The notes under the pieces were generated by a model. The model searched no databases, was not told the DNA's origin, and saw nothing but the letters and a program-made list of their open reading frames with translations. Below, piece after piece: positions 1 through 8,341 of a stretch of 64,000 bases of DNA (positions are counted from its first letter, which is position 1; every line of letters begins with the position of its first letter). The DNA is from Rhodanobacteraceae bacterium. GTDB taxonomy: Bacteria > Pseudomonadota > Gammaproteobacteria > Xanthomonadales > SZUA-5. The position numbers were made by a program, and so were the translations under genes. The stretch lies in contig JACKOW010000006.1 of the NCBI GenBank assembly GCA_024234055.1, positions 1-64,000 of the forward strand. Reading direction: 5' to 3'.

Positions 1-1
1 A

Positions 2-676
2 CCGACACCTGCTCCGACACCAGCACCTGCTCCGACACCAGCACCAGCACCAGCACCAGCACCCGCTCCGGCGCCAGCACCAACACCGTCTGCTGCACTG
101 CCGGCGACCGCCCAGCTCGGGATGCTCAGCGGGCGCATCGAACTGTCCAGCAGCGGACGCATCAAGGTCGAACCCCGCGATCTCGGCGACACCCTGGTCT
201 ATTTCGTTCCCGACCAGGGCAATGTGCGGGCCAAGCCCGGGCGCTACACCATCTACACCCAGGGCAAGGCCTTCGATCCGCCCCTGCTGGTGATCCCGCA
301 GGGCAGCACGGTCTCCTTTCCGAATAATGATCCAGTGCGCCACAACGTGTTTTCGGCCACGCCGGGGGCCAGCTTCGATCTCGGTTTCTACGGCGAAGGC
401 GAGACCCGCGAGCATGTCTTTGACCAGCCCGGGCTGGTAGTCGTGAACTGCAATGTGCACCACGTCATGCAGACCCAGGTGATGGTGCTGCCGACGGCAT
501 TCCAGTCCAAGGTGGATGCCCAGGGTCGCTATCAGCTCAAGGATCTTCCGATCGGACGCGGCACCCTGTACGTGTGGAACCCGCGCGCCAATCTGCTGAG
601 CCAGTCGATTGCCGTCACCGAGCGCGGCAATGTCGACCGCAAGCTGCTCCTGACCAAGCCCCGTGTCGGCGGCTGA
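2..676 (+). CDS. Cupredoxin-like protein with Pro/Ala/Thr linker (5' partial)
   Basis: The reading frame is open to the left edge of the window, so the N-terminus is missing. The first 30 or so visible codons encode a low-complexity Pro-Ala-Thr linker. A plastocyanin-like domain follows. The type 1 copper ligands are visible: His (codon at 341, HNVF), Cys (449), His (458 or 461) and Met (467) in the motif NCNVHHVM. After it, about 40 residues resemble a carboxypeptidase-regulatory beta-sandwich (DAQGRYQLKDLPIGRGTLYVWNP). Such proteins are often annotated as methylamine utilization-like, but no amine dehydrogenase genes are here. A periplasmic electron-transfer or copper-binding role is inferred. 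It heads a closely spaced gene set: the next start is 12 bases downstream. The internal ATG at 122 is not the true start, because the linker frame continues upstream of it. Confidence 0.8.
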   Translation, partial: PTPAPTPAPAPTPAPAPAPAPAPAPAPTPSAALPATAQLGMLSGRIELSSSGRIKVEPRDLGDTLVYFVPDQGNVRAKPGRYTIYTQGKAFDPPLLVIPQGSTVSFPNNDPVRHNVFSATPGASFDLGFYGEGETREHVFDQPGLVVVNCNVHHVMQTQVMVLPTAFQSKVDAQGRYQLKDLPIGRGTLYVWNPRANLLSQSIAVTERGNVDRKLLLTKPRVGG

Positions 677-688
677 GGACGATCAGGC

Positions 689-1672
689 ATGAAAGGAATT
701 TCCCACTGGTTGATCGGGCTCGCCGGGGCTGCGCTGTTGATGGGTGCCTGCTGGCTGATCGCGGCTCAACTGCAGTCCCTGCAACGGCAGACGGATGAGG
801 ACCGCGCAGCGCAGCTTCTGCAGACGGCCCAGGATCAGCTCGAAGTCAACGCCCGCTCGCAGCTGCGACTGCGCGCCGACCTGCTGGCAGCGGATGGTGC
901 GACCATGGCCTATGTGGTCGATGCCCTTCAGCAGGGCTCGATACCGGGCGAGAATGTGGATGCGGCCTCGATCAGCGACGTGCTCGCCGAGCGACGCTCG
1001 CAGCTGGGGCTGGATCTGGTGGGTGTCATCGCCGTCGATGGCCGCTGGATCGCCGGCACCCGCCCCTGGACCGACGGCGGCAGCAGCCCGGCCCGCCATC
1101 CCTTGTTCCGGCAGGCCCGCGATAGCCACGAGGCAGCCACCGGTCTGGTGCTGGACGAGCGTCGGCTGTACCTGGCGTCAATCCAGCCGATCGTGCGCGC
1201 CGGCAATGTCGACGCCTACCTTTTTGCCGCCAACGAAATCGGCGCCGATTTTGTTGCCGCACTGGCAAGGCTGGCCCCGGTGGAAGTCAGCGTCTATGCC
1301 AGCAGTGATCCGCAGGGCAGCCTGCTGCAGTCCGCGCCAGAGCTGCTCGGAAAGGCCAGCGAAACCATGGTGCGGCCACTTTTCGCGGATGAAGCCACCG
1401 CCGAGCTGCGCTGGGCGCCGCTGATCGTGGGCGAGGACGACAGGGCCACGAACTGGCTGCTGGGCCTCGGTGCCGTGTTGTCCCTGGCCTGGATGGTGCT
1501 GGTGATCCTGTTCCGGCAACGGGTACTGGACCCGATGGACAACGCCTGCGATCTGCTCGAACGCGCCGCCCTGGGCGATTTCCACCTGCGCGCACCGGCC
1601 TGGCCCCGCGGCCGGCGCGGACGCTTTGCAGCGGCTTTTGACAGCCTGATGTTGCGCCTGGGTGCGCCCTGA
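689..1672 (+). CDS. Membrane sensor-like protein, Cache-like domain plus terminal HAMP, no output domain
   Basis: This 327-residue protein has an N-terminal membrane segment (residues about 6-28). A periplasmic region of about 225 residues follows, with the loose pattern of a Cache-type sensor (DLVGVIAVDGRWIAGT). A second membrane segment lies at about 255-275 (WLLGLGAVLSLAWMVLVILF). The last 50 residues look like a HAMP linker (VLDPMDNACDLLERAALGDF), and the protein then stops. No kinase, GGDEF, EAL or methyl-accepting domain follows, so signalling would need a partner protein. The gene sits 12 bases after the cupredoxin gene and just before a DUF3034 gene, so co-transcription is likely. The family assignment rests on topology and HAMP character only. 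Confidence 0.72.
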   Translation: MKGISHWLIGLAGAALLMGACWLIAAQLQSLQRQTDEDRAAQLLQTAQDQLEVNARSQLRLRADLLAADGATMAYVVDALQQGSIPGENVDAASISDVLAERRSQLGLDLVGVIAVDGRWIAGTRPWTDGGSSPARHPLFRQARDSHEAATGLVLDERRLYLASIQPIVRAGNVDAYLFAANEIGADFVAALARLAPVEVSVYASSDPQGSLLQSAPELLGKASETMVRPLFADEATAELRWAPLIVGEDDRATNWLLGLGAVLSLAWMVLVILFRQRVLDPMDNACDLLERAALGDFHLRAPAWPRGRRGRFAAAFDSLMLRLGAP

Positions 1673-1706
1673 GGCGCTCAACCATCCACCCCATCGGAGT
1701 TCTTCC

Positions 1707-2609
1707 ATGTACAGATTGAATCGGCGCTGCGGCGCGCTGGCAGCGGCCATGCTGCTGTCTCTGGCCCAAGTGAATGCGGCTTCGGCGCAGAACCCTGACG
1801 ACGCCTATTCGCCAGGCACCGGCGGCAAATTGCTGCTGACCGGCGGCGTCACCCAGATCGAGGGCGCGGGCGGCGGTGGACTCACGCCGTGGGCGCTGAT
1901 CGGCGGCTACGGTTCGCGTGACCAGATCGGCGCCAACGCCTTCTACACCCGGGTCGATGTCGACGATTACGCGCTCGACGCCTATGGGGTGATGGTCGGC
2001 TTCTATGATCGCCTGGAACTCAGCTACGCCCGACAGTCCTTCGATACCCAGGACGTGGGCGCCGCGCTCGGTCTCGGTCGCGGCTTCCAGTTCGAACAGG
2101 ACATCTTCGGCGCCAAGCTGAAGCTGGTCGGCGATGCGGTGCTGGAGCAGGACAGCTGGCTGCCGCAGATTGCAATCGGCATTCAGCACAAGCGCAACCA
2201 GCAGGGTGCGATCGTGCGCGCCGTCGGCGCAGAAGACGATTCCGGCACCGACGTTTATCTGTCGGCCACGAAGATCTTCCTGGAACAGAGTTTGCTGCTC
2301 AGCGGCACGCTGCGCTACACCGAGGCCAACCAGATCGGCATCCTCGGCTTCGGCGGCGATCGCAGTTCCGGCAGTTTCGAATGGGAAGGCTCCGCCGCGT
2401 ATCTGCTGACCCGACAGCTGGCCCTGGGCGCCGAGTTCCGCACCAAGCCCGATCAGCTGGGCGTCGCCAAGGAAGACCTCTGGTGGGATGTGTTCCTGGC
2501 CTGGGCGCCGACGCGCCATGTCTCGGTGACGCTGGCCTACGTCGATCTGGGTAACGTCGTTGTCGCCGACCAGAGCGGTGCCTATCTCTCCGTCCAAGTG
2601 GGTTTCTGA
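1707..2609 (+). CDS. DUF3034 family secreted protein
   Basis: The start at 1707 is preceded by GGAG and begins a clear Sec signal peptide (basic MYRLNRR, hydrophobic core, cleavage near AASA). The mature protein has alternating aromatic and polar residues and the Gly-rich opening GGKLLLTGGVTQIEGAGGGG typical of DUF3034, and it ends in a C-terminal Phe (VQVGF). These features suggest an outer-membrane beta-barrel or surface protein, as inferred for the family. Its function is not known. An upstream in-frame ATG at 1662 would overlap the previous gene and lacks a signal-peptide-like N-terminus, so it was not chosen. The haemoglobin gene follows after only 9 bases. Confidence 0.85.
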   Translation: MYRLNRRCGALAAAMLLSLAQVNAASAQNPDDAYSPGTGGKLLLTGGVTQIEGAGGGGLTPWALIGGYGSRDQIGANAFYTRVDVDDYALDAYGVMVGFYDRLELSYARQSFDTQDVGAALGLGRGFQFEQDIFGAKLKLVGDAVLEQDSWLPQIAIGIQHKRNQQGAIVRAVGAEDDSGTDVYLSATKIFLEQSLLLSGTLRYTEANQIGILGFGGDRSSGSFEWEGSAAYLLTRQLALGAEFRTKPDQLGVAKEDLWWDVFLAWAPTRHVSVTLAYVDLGNVVVADQSGAYLSVQVGF

Positions 2610-2618
2610 GGAAAGATC

Positions 2619-3104
2619 ATGAACATGCACAAGCATCTCCCGACGCTGGCCGCGCTCGTCTTCGCGCTCACGTTCAGCGCGACGCCGAGCTGGGCCGAGA
2701 ACAGCAGCAGCGCAGAGATTCCGAACCCGGCGCCTGCCCATCCAGAGCTGCGGCCGGTCTTTGAAGCCTTCGGCGGCAAGGCCGGCATCACCGCGCTGAT
2801 GGATGACTTCATGGTCATCCTGCTTGAGGATCCGCGCATGCGTCCCTTCTTCGAGAACGTCGATCAGCAGCGGGTCAAGGACAAGCTGGCCGAGCAGGTC
2901 TGCGTGATACTGGGCGGCGATTGCGAATACACCGGCATGGACATGGTCGAGGCCCATGCGGGCATGGAAGTGCGCCATGCCGATTTCAACATCCTGGTCG
3001 AAGACCTGCAGATCGCCATGGACCGCCGCGGCATTGCCACCCGCCACCAGAACAAGCTGCTGGCCAAGCTGGCGCCGATGCACCGGGAAGTGATCAATCG
3101 CTGA
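2619..3104 (+). CDS. Secreted group 1 truncated haemoglobin
   Basis: The 161-residue product has a signal peptide (MNMHKHLPTLAALVFALTFS, cleavage near SWA-EN), which is unusual because most truncated globins are cytoplasmic. The globin core includes the helix B to CD region FMVILLEDPRMRPFF, the VKDKLAEQVC stretch, the proximal His in EAHAGMEV (F8), and the G/H helix DFNILVEDLQIAMD. In group 1 globins the B10 position usually carries Tyr (DDFY); here it appears as Met (DDFM), which would change distal-pocket hydrogen bonding. The position is judged by eye. A periplasmic role in O2 or NO chemistry, fed by the upstream cupredoxin, is possible but inferred. Confidence 0.88.
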   Translation: MNMHKHLPTLAALVFALTFSATPSWAENSSSAEIPNPAPAHPELRPVFEAFGGKAGITALMDDFMVILLEDPRMRPFFENVDQQRVKDKLAEQVCVILGGDCEYTGMDMVEAHAGMEVRHADFNILVEDLQIAMDRRGIATRHQNKLLAKLAPMHREVINR

Positions 3105-3139
3105 GACCGCGCACCGGCCATCAACGACCTTGTCAAACC

Positions 3140-3184
3140 GGAGCGGCTTCGAGGAGGGCCGCGCGCCTGCGCGGCCGCTCTGGT
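3140..3184. repeat. Partial copy of the ~95 bp GGCGCC-rich dispersed element
   Basis: The segment matches one half of elements at 10375-10466, 11533-11622 and 19411-19500. It shares the GAGCGGCTTCGAGGAGGG block and the CGCCTGCGCGGCCGCTCT block. It lies directly after the haemoglobin gene. Confidence 0.65.
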
Positions 3185-3192
3185 CGCTGGCA

Positions 3193-3266
3193 GTAGGAGC
3201 GCCCTCGCGGCGCGACCGCTGTGACGGACGTACGGCGTGCCGGTCGCGACGCGAGGTCGCTCCTAT
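3193..3266. repeat. REP-like hairpin, GTAGGAGCG family (74 bp)
   Basis: The arms GTAGGAGCGCCCTCGCGGCG and CGCGACGCGAGGTCGCTCCTA face each other. The same 74 bp architecture recurs at 12577-12650 and, slightly longer, at 19937-20013. It sits between convergent genes and could act as a bidirectional terminator or mRNA-stabilising hairpin. Confidence 0.75.
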
Positions 3267-3269
3267 GGG

Positions 3270-5888
3270 CTAGCGCAGCTCCACCCGAATCGGCTGCGCG
3301 GCCCAGGGGAAGCGCAGATGCAGCTGCCCGCTGGCGCTGTCGTGCCAGGCGGCTGACTTGCCGGATTGCCAATCGGATTCATTGCCCAGCGCCACGGCCT
3401 GCTGGTCCACGCTCAGCGCCTGCGGTGCGCTCTTCCAGCCATGCACCACCAGCTCCATCTGCCGAACGGCGGGCTTGCCGGCGTAGTCGCCGCCTTCGCG
3501 CTTGAGTTCGATGGTCAGGCCGCCATCCTGCTGCCTGGCCGAAAACTCCAGCACCTCGTTGTGGCCATTGTCCGGCGCCAATCGACTGTGGCCATCGTCA
3601 TCGTACATCCGGCCGCTGGCGCTGCTGACGCTGGCGTCTGCGTAGTAGTGCAGCTCCAGGCGTTCGGTCGTGTACTGCTCGGTGTGGGCGAAGGGCGCCA
3701 CCATGGGAATGAAGGCACCGGCCCGTACCAGCACCGGGATGGTGGCCGAGGACACCGCAATGCTTGCGGCCTGCCCGCCCTCGTGGCGCGCGTCCGACCA
3801 GAAGTCGAACCACACGCCCTTGGGCAGCTCCACCGTCTTGCTCATCTGTCCCGGATCGGTGATCGGCGCCACCAGAAAGGCGTCGCCCCAGTAGTAGGCA
3901 TCACTGCGCTCGATCAGGCTGGCATCGGCCTCGTCGCCAAAGAACAACGGACGCATCAGCGGCATGCCGGTGCGGCTGTTCTCCCAGGCCAGCGTGTACA
4001 GGTAAGGCAGCAGTCGATAGCGCAGACGGATGGCGTCGCGCGCCAGCGCCACGGTCTGCGGGTCGTGGAATACCGGCTCGGAGGCGATGTGATCCTGCGC
4101 GTGCGGTCGGAACACCGGCTGGAACACGCCGTATTGCAGCCAGCGCAGGTAGAGATCGGCGTCGAAACTCTCGCCGCCAGCGAATCCGCCCAGATCCGAA
4201 TGGGTATAGGCCATGCCGAGCAGGCTCATCTGCAGGGCCAGTTCCACCTGTGGCTTCAGGCCGCCCCAGCTGCGCTCGACATCACCGGTCCACGGAATCA
4301 TCCCAAAGCGCTGCGAGCCCGGCGCACCGGCACGCATCATGATGAAGGGACGGCGATCGGGATAGGTGGCCACATGGTTCTCGTACAGCAGCTTGGCCCA
4401 GGTGTGGCCGTAGGCGTTATGCACTTCCTCGGCGGTGCCGTTGACGTGGATGGTGTCGGCCGGATGCACTTCGGGTTCACCAAGGTCTCCCCACCAGCCA
4501 GCCACGCCCTGGCGCATCAAGCCAGCGTAGATGTTCCAGAACCAGCTCGCGGCCTCCGGCTTGAACACATCGATCAGCCCGGTGTTGCCGAAATAGAAAT
4601 CGTAGGTCTTGGGCTGGCCGGCCACGTTCAGCGCCAGCACCCCGGCCTCGACGGCCTCTTGCCAGCGCGTGGATGTGGTCAGGATGAAAGGCTCGGTGAC
4701 GAGGATGGTCTTGATGCCCTGCGCGCGTAGGTCAGCCAGCATCTGCTCTGCATTGGGGAAGGTCTCGCGGTCCCAGTCGAGCTTGCCCAGATGGCCCTGG
4801 ATGTCCTTGCCGAACCAGTACAGATCGATGACCACTGCATCCAGCGGGATATCGGCCTGCTGGAATTTCGCCACCACCTCGCGCACCTCGGCCTCGCTGC
4901 GATAGCCAAAACGCGAGGCGTAGTTGCCGAAGGCCCAGCGCGGCGGCAGCGGCTGGGTGCCGGTGACGCGCACATAGTTGTGGATCAGCTCGGGGTAGCT
5001 GTCACCGGCAAACACCAGATAGCTGAGGCGCCCGGCCACCGCCTGGAATTCGAGAATGTCCGGATCGGTCTTGCCCAGATCGACCGTGCCGCTGGCGGAG
5101 TTGTCGAAGAGCAGCAGGTACTTGTGGCTGGACATCACCGCCGGCAGGCTGAAATACATCTGCTCGGATTCGGTGGTGTAGCCGTAGTGCGGCTTGTTGT
5201 AGAGCGGCAGCCGATGGCCGCGCCGGTTCATGCCGAGCACACGCTCGCCGGCGCCCATCAGCTTTTCGTCCGGATCCAGATGGAAACGGAAGCCGCGCAC
5301 GGTTTCGAAGGCGTAGGCGCCCTGCTCTTCGGCCAGCAGCAGCTGGCCCTTGCGGTAGTAGCGGATGCGCAGCGGTGACTTGTCGATGCGCGCCTCCAGC
5401 TCGGTGCTGGCAAAGACCAGCTGGCCGGCGCTCTCGGTCATCGCCGTGGTCAGTGGCGGTGGCGCTGCGGCGATGCTGTAGGACGGCAGCTGCTTGACGC
5501 CTTTCGGTTGGTAGTGGGCTTCAATGGCCCCAGCTTGCTGAAAGGTCAGCGTGAGCGCGCCCTCGCTGGTCTGGATGTCGAGGCGGTTGCCGGATTGCTG
5601 GTGGCTCAGATAGTCGGCGGCGGCCGCGGAGACCGACAGCAGCAGCAGGAGCAGCGCAGCCACGTAGCGAAGGTGGGACGCCCATCGGGCCAGGTGCTCG
5701 CGGCCGATGTCACGTAGTTCCTGCGGGACAACATGATCTACGTCGGCGGTGGCGGAGCCTTGCCATCGGTTTCGTTGGGAGTCGATTGAATGTAGGTCAC
5801 GTTGGCCGCGCAGCGGGCTACGTGACGTGATCTGGCACGAGGCTTCGATTCGACCGACGTGCCTACGGGCGATCGATGGCCGGCTCAT
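3270..5888 (-). CDS. Glycoside hydrolase family 31 alpha-glucosidase/transglucosidase
   Basis: A GH31 enzyme acting on alpha-glucosides. After an N-terminal beta-sandwich, the TIM barrel shows the catalytic nucleophile Asp in WWGDLGEPEVHP and the probable acid/base Asp in WTGDVERSW. AYTHSDLGGF and the C-terminal sandwich then follow. The GDLGEPE form is the type found in some 4-alpha-glucosyltransferases, so transglycosylation is possible. The start at 5888 overlaps the upstream amylase stop by 4 bases (ATGA), but it places about 75 poorly conserved residues before an obvious signal peptide (VAALLLLLLSVSAAAA). A GTG at 5663 opens directly at that signal peptide and may be the real start. Secretion to the periplasm or beyond is expected. 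It pairs with the amylase in starch or maltodextrin breakdown. Confidence 0.9.
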   Translation of the reverse strand: MSRPSIARRHVGRIEASCQITSRSPLRGQRDLHSIDSQRNRWQGSATADVDHVVPQELRDIGREHLARWASHLRYVAALLLLLLSVSAAAADYLSHQQSGNRLDIQTSEGALTLTFQQAGAIEAHYQPKGVKQLPSYSIAAAPPPLTTAMTESAGQLVFASTELEARIDKSPLRIRYYRKGQLLLAEEQGAYAFETVRGFRFHLDPDEKLMGAGERVLGMNRRGHRLPLYNKPHYGYTTESEQMYFSLPAVMSSHKYLLLFDNSASGTVDLGKTDPDILEFQAVAGRLSYLVFAGDSYPELIHNYVRVTGTQPLPPRWAFGNYASRFGYRSEAEVREVVAKFQQADIPLDAVVIDLYWFGKDIQGHLGKLDWDRETFPNAEQMLADLRAQGIKTILVTEPFILTTSTRWQEAVEAGVLALNVAGQPKTYDFYFGNTGLIDVFKPEAASWFWNIYAGLMRQGVAGWWGDLGEPEVHPADTIHVNGTAEEVHNAYGHTWAKLLYENHVATYPDRRPFIMMRAGAPGSQRFGMIPWTGDVERSWGGLKPQVELALQMSLLGMAYTHSDLGGFAGGESFDADLYLRWLQYGVFQPVFRPHAQDHIASEPVFHDPQTVALARDAIRLRYRLLPYLYTLAWENSRTGMPLMRPLFFGDEADASLIERSDAYYWGDAFLVAPITDPGQMSKTVELPKGVWFDFWSDARHEGGQAASIAVSSATIPVLVRAGAFIPMVAPFAHTEQYTTERLELHYYADASVSSASGRMYDDDGHSRLAPDNGHNEVLEFSARQQDGGLTIELKREGGDYAGKPAVRQMELVVHGWKSAPQALSVDQQAVALGNESDWQSGKSAAWHDSASGQLHLRFPWAAQPIRVELR
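5792..5870. repeat. Inverted-repeat-like segment inside the GH31 5' extension
   Basis: The ends GTAGGTCACGTTGG and CCGACGTGCCTAC are nearly complementary. This looks like intergenic hairpin DNA rather than conserved coding sequence, and it supports a downstream GH31 start. Identification is by eye. Confidence 0.4.
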
Positions 5889-7801
5889 GGCTGCACCTCA
5901 AACAGATAGGCCGCCAGCGGCGGCAGGGTGATCGGCAGCGAGGCTCCCGTCGGCGATACCACCAGCGGCACGTTCAATCCGCTGCCCAGTTGTTCGACCA
6001 GCGTGTGCGTGCCGCTGTCCAGATGCCAGTTGGCGACGATGTCCAGGGGAATCTCCAGATTGAGCTCGTAGCTGCGATCGCTGCGGAAGTTGGCGATGAC
6101 CAGCAGGCGCTGCTCGGGGCTCCAGCGGGCAAAGGCGAACAGCCGATCATCGTAGCCCGGCGTCAGCGCACGATTGACCCGGTGGATCTCGGCGTAGGCA
6201 CCGCGCATGGCCGGGCTGTCGGCCACGAAGCTCAGCAGCCGGGCGTGGTAATCGCGCAGGCTGCGTTCGTCCGGAGTGGACGCGCCACCGTCGAAGGCAC
6301 CCTGGTTGTTCCAGCGCTGCTGGCTCGGTACGCCCCAGTAATCGAAGATCGTGGTCCGGCTGGCCTTGCCGAAACCGGCATCGCCGGCGCCAGGTTCGCC
6401 CAGCTCCTGAGCGAAATAGAGCATCGCCGGGCCACGATTGATGGTGGCCGAAACCAGCATCGCCGGGCGCCCGATCTCGGCGTTGCCGGCGAACTGCGGA
6501 CTGGCGATGCGCTGCTCGTCATGGTTTTCCAGAAAGTGCAGCAGATGCTGATCGATATCGACGAAACGGTCCTGGATCTCGGCCAGCACATCGGTGCCGC
6601 CCCGATCCTGCATGACCAACTTCAGGCTGTCGTAGAAATCGACCTTGTCGTAGAGATAGTCCATGCGCCCCAGGCGCAGATAGTTGCGGTACTCGGCCGG
6701 GTTGTAGACCTCGGCCAGCAGGAAGGCCTCGGGATTGCGGCGCTTGATCGCCGAATTCAGATAGCTCCAGAACTCCACCGGCACCATCTCGGCCATGTCA
6801 TAGCGGAAGCCGTCCACGCCCATGGCCTGCCAGTACTCGGCGATCTGCCGGAACTTGATCCAAGACGAGGGCACCGAGCGCCCTTCCCAGTAGGCGTAAT
6901 GGTCGGCGATGTCGCGCTGCGCATAGTCGGGCGGCAGCGCATCGAAATCATGGCTGCCATCCGGACGCACGCCGAAGTTGATCTTGACCGTCTCGTACCA
7001 GTCATCGAATTTCGGCTGCGCGGCGCGAGAGCCGTTGCCGGTCCATTTGGCCGGATTCTCGTCGAATAGACCATCGACCAGCGGATGGGCCTCGCCGCCG
7101 AGCGGGCGATAGTCGGCCGGCCACTCGGGCACACGGAAAGGCTGACCCGGTACATAGTAGAAGTTGTTGTCGCGGGCGTATTCGACGCTGGAATCATCCG
7201 CGGCGCCGAAGTCCTCGATGCCCGCCGGCTTGGCGATCGAGCGATAGCCGCGCGCCACGTGGTTGGGCACGATATCGATGACCACGCGCATGCCGGCAGC
7301 ATGGGTGCGCGCGATCAGCGCCTGGAACTCGGCCAGCCGCCGGGCCGGGTCCGTTGCCAGATCGGGATCGACATCAAAATAGTCGGTGATCGCATACGGC
7401 GAGCCGGCGCGGCCCTTGACCACGTCCGGATCGTCGGCCGGAATGCCGTAGTTCGAGTAGTCGCCCACCGAGGCATGCCGCGGCACCCCGGTGAACCACA
7501 GATGGGTGGTGCCCAGCGCCTTGATGCTGGCCAGCGCCGTGGCATCGAAATCGGCAAACTTGCCGACGCCGTTGTCAGCAATGGTGCCCCAGGCTTTGTT
7601 CCTCGTGATCCGATTGCCATGCAGGCGCGTGAACACCTGATAGACCACCGGCTTGCCGGTGATGGCCGGCAGCTCAATGGGCGCGGTCGGCGCCTGGGGT
7701 TCAGGCTCGGCCAGCGCGCTCCGCGGCGGCGGCGCTTGCTGACAACCCGCCAGACCCAGCATCAAGACGCCAGTCAGCGCCCCCCATCGATTGCCCATCA
7801 T
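5885..7801 (-). CDS. GH13 alpha-amylase family lipoprotein
   Basis: The 638-residue protein starts with a lipoprotein signal (MMGNRWGALTGVLMLGLAGC, lipobox LAGC), so it is lipid-anchored. GH13 regions are visible in order: region I VVIDIVPNHV; region II GFRYDMAEM with the nucleophile Asp; region III FLLAEVYN with the acid/base Glu; and region IV FLENHDEQR with the third carboxylate. A C-terminal beta domain (LLVIANFRSDRSYELNLEIP) completes it. It cleaves or rearranges alpha-1,4-glucans at the cell surface or periplasm. Its stop overlaps the GH31 start by 4 bases, so the two are likely translated as an operon. The exact specificity (amylase, maltogenic or transferase) cannot be read from the motifs. 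Confidence 0.92.
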   Translation of the reverse strand: MMGNRWGALTGVLMLGLAGCQQAPPPRSALAEPEPQAPTAPIELPAITGKPVVYQVFTRLHGNRITRNKAWGTIADNGVGKFADFDATALASIKALGTTHLWFTGVPRHASVGDYSNYGIPADDPDVVKGRAGSPYAITDYFDVDPDLATDPARRLAEFQALIARTHAAGMRVVIDIVPNHVARGYRSIAKPAGIEDFGAADDSSVEYARDNNFYYVPGQPFRVPEWPADYRPLGGEAHPLVDGLFDENPAKWTGNGSRAAQPKFDDWYETVKINFGVRPDGSHDFDALPPDYAQRDIADHYAYWEGRSVPSSWIKFRQIAEYWQAMGVDGFRYDMAEMVPVEFWSYLNSAIKRRNPEAFLLAEVYNPAEYRNYLRLGRMDYLYDKVDFYDSLKLVMQDRGGTDVLAEIQDRFVDIDQHLLHFLENHDEQRIASPQFAGNAEIGRPAMLVSATINRGPAMLYFAQELGEPGAGDAGFGKASRTTIFDYWGVPSQQRWNNQGAFDGGASTPDERSLRDYHARLLSFVADSPAMRGAYAEIHRVNRALTPGYDDRLFAFARWSPEQRLLVIANFRSDRSYELNLEIPLDIVANWHLDSGTHTLVEQLGSGLNVPLVVSPTGASLPITLPPLAAYLFEVQP

Positions 7802-8341
7802 CCATCCTGCCTCCCAGCCGGTTGGCCGATGTTAGGACAGCCGCCGCCCCATCGGGGCACAGCGGCCAGCGATGCAATCGAATGCAGCGCCGCGTAGCCC
7901 CGCAAGCGGCACGCGCACCCGGGGAAACTGATCACACGCAGCGCTGCGCACGTGCGCGACCGCTGCTTTCCGTAGGAGCGCCCTTGCGGCGCGACCGCTG
8001 CCCTCGGAGCCTTGCGCCGAAACAGGTTCCAGGTCATGCAGGAGAAGATCCTCAACGCGGAGAACGCAGAGAGGCGCTGAGAACACGGAGAAGCGCTGAT
8101 CGAGAGGGGCTTTTGGACTTTCTCCGCAATCTCTCTGCTTTTCCTTTGCGTTCTCTGCGTCCTGCTCCTGGCATCAGCTCAGCGCAAGTTCCGGTTTTCG
8201 CGGTCGCGACACGAGGTCGCTCCTACGAACGGGCGCAACGCACCTGGTCGCGACACGAGGTCGCTCCTACGAACGGGCGCAACGCACCTGGTCGCGACGC
8301 GAGGTCGCTCCTACGATCGGGCACGACGCACCCGGGGGGAA
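7802..8341. other. 540 bp spacer, repeat-rich, no gene seen
   Basis: It separates the amylase promoter side from the 3' end of the next minus-strand gene. It contains one GTAGGAGCG arm (7972-7996), an imperfect inverted repeat built on CGCGGAGAACGCAGAGAGG / CTCTCTGC...TTCTCTGCG (about 8050-8170), and a triple 44 bp tandem repeat. The amylase promoter presumably lies within the first 100 bases, but no convincing -35/-10 pair was found. Confidence 0.6.
8202..8333. repeat. Three tandem 44 bp copies of a GGTCGCGAC(A/G)CGAGGTCGCTCCTAC unit
   Basis: The units start at 8202, 8246 and 8290 with an exact 44 bp period. Each has the right-hand arm of the GTAGGAGCG hairpin family plus a GAACGGGCGCAACGCACCT spacer. 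The third copy has diverged slightly (GACGCGAGG). There are no unique spacers, so this is not CRISPR. Confidence 0.85.

Noticed and set aside
1287..3083. Long minus-strand frame opposite the DUF3034 and haemoglobin genes
   Set aside because: Composition is that of a shadow frame and it crosses two well-supported genes.
3366..4730. 454-codon frame opposite GH31
   Set aside because: Shadow of a motif-complete glycoside hydrolase.
8202..8333. Possible CRISPR array (three 44 bp units)
   Set aside because: Units are tandem, without unique spacers, and no cas genes are near.
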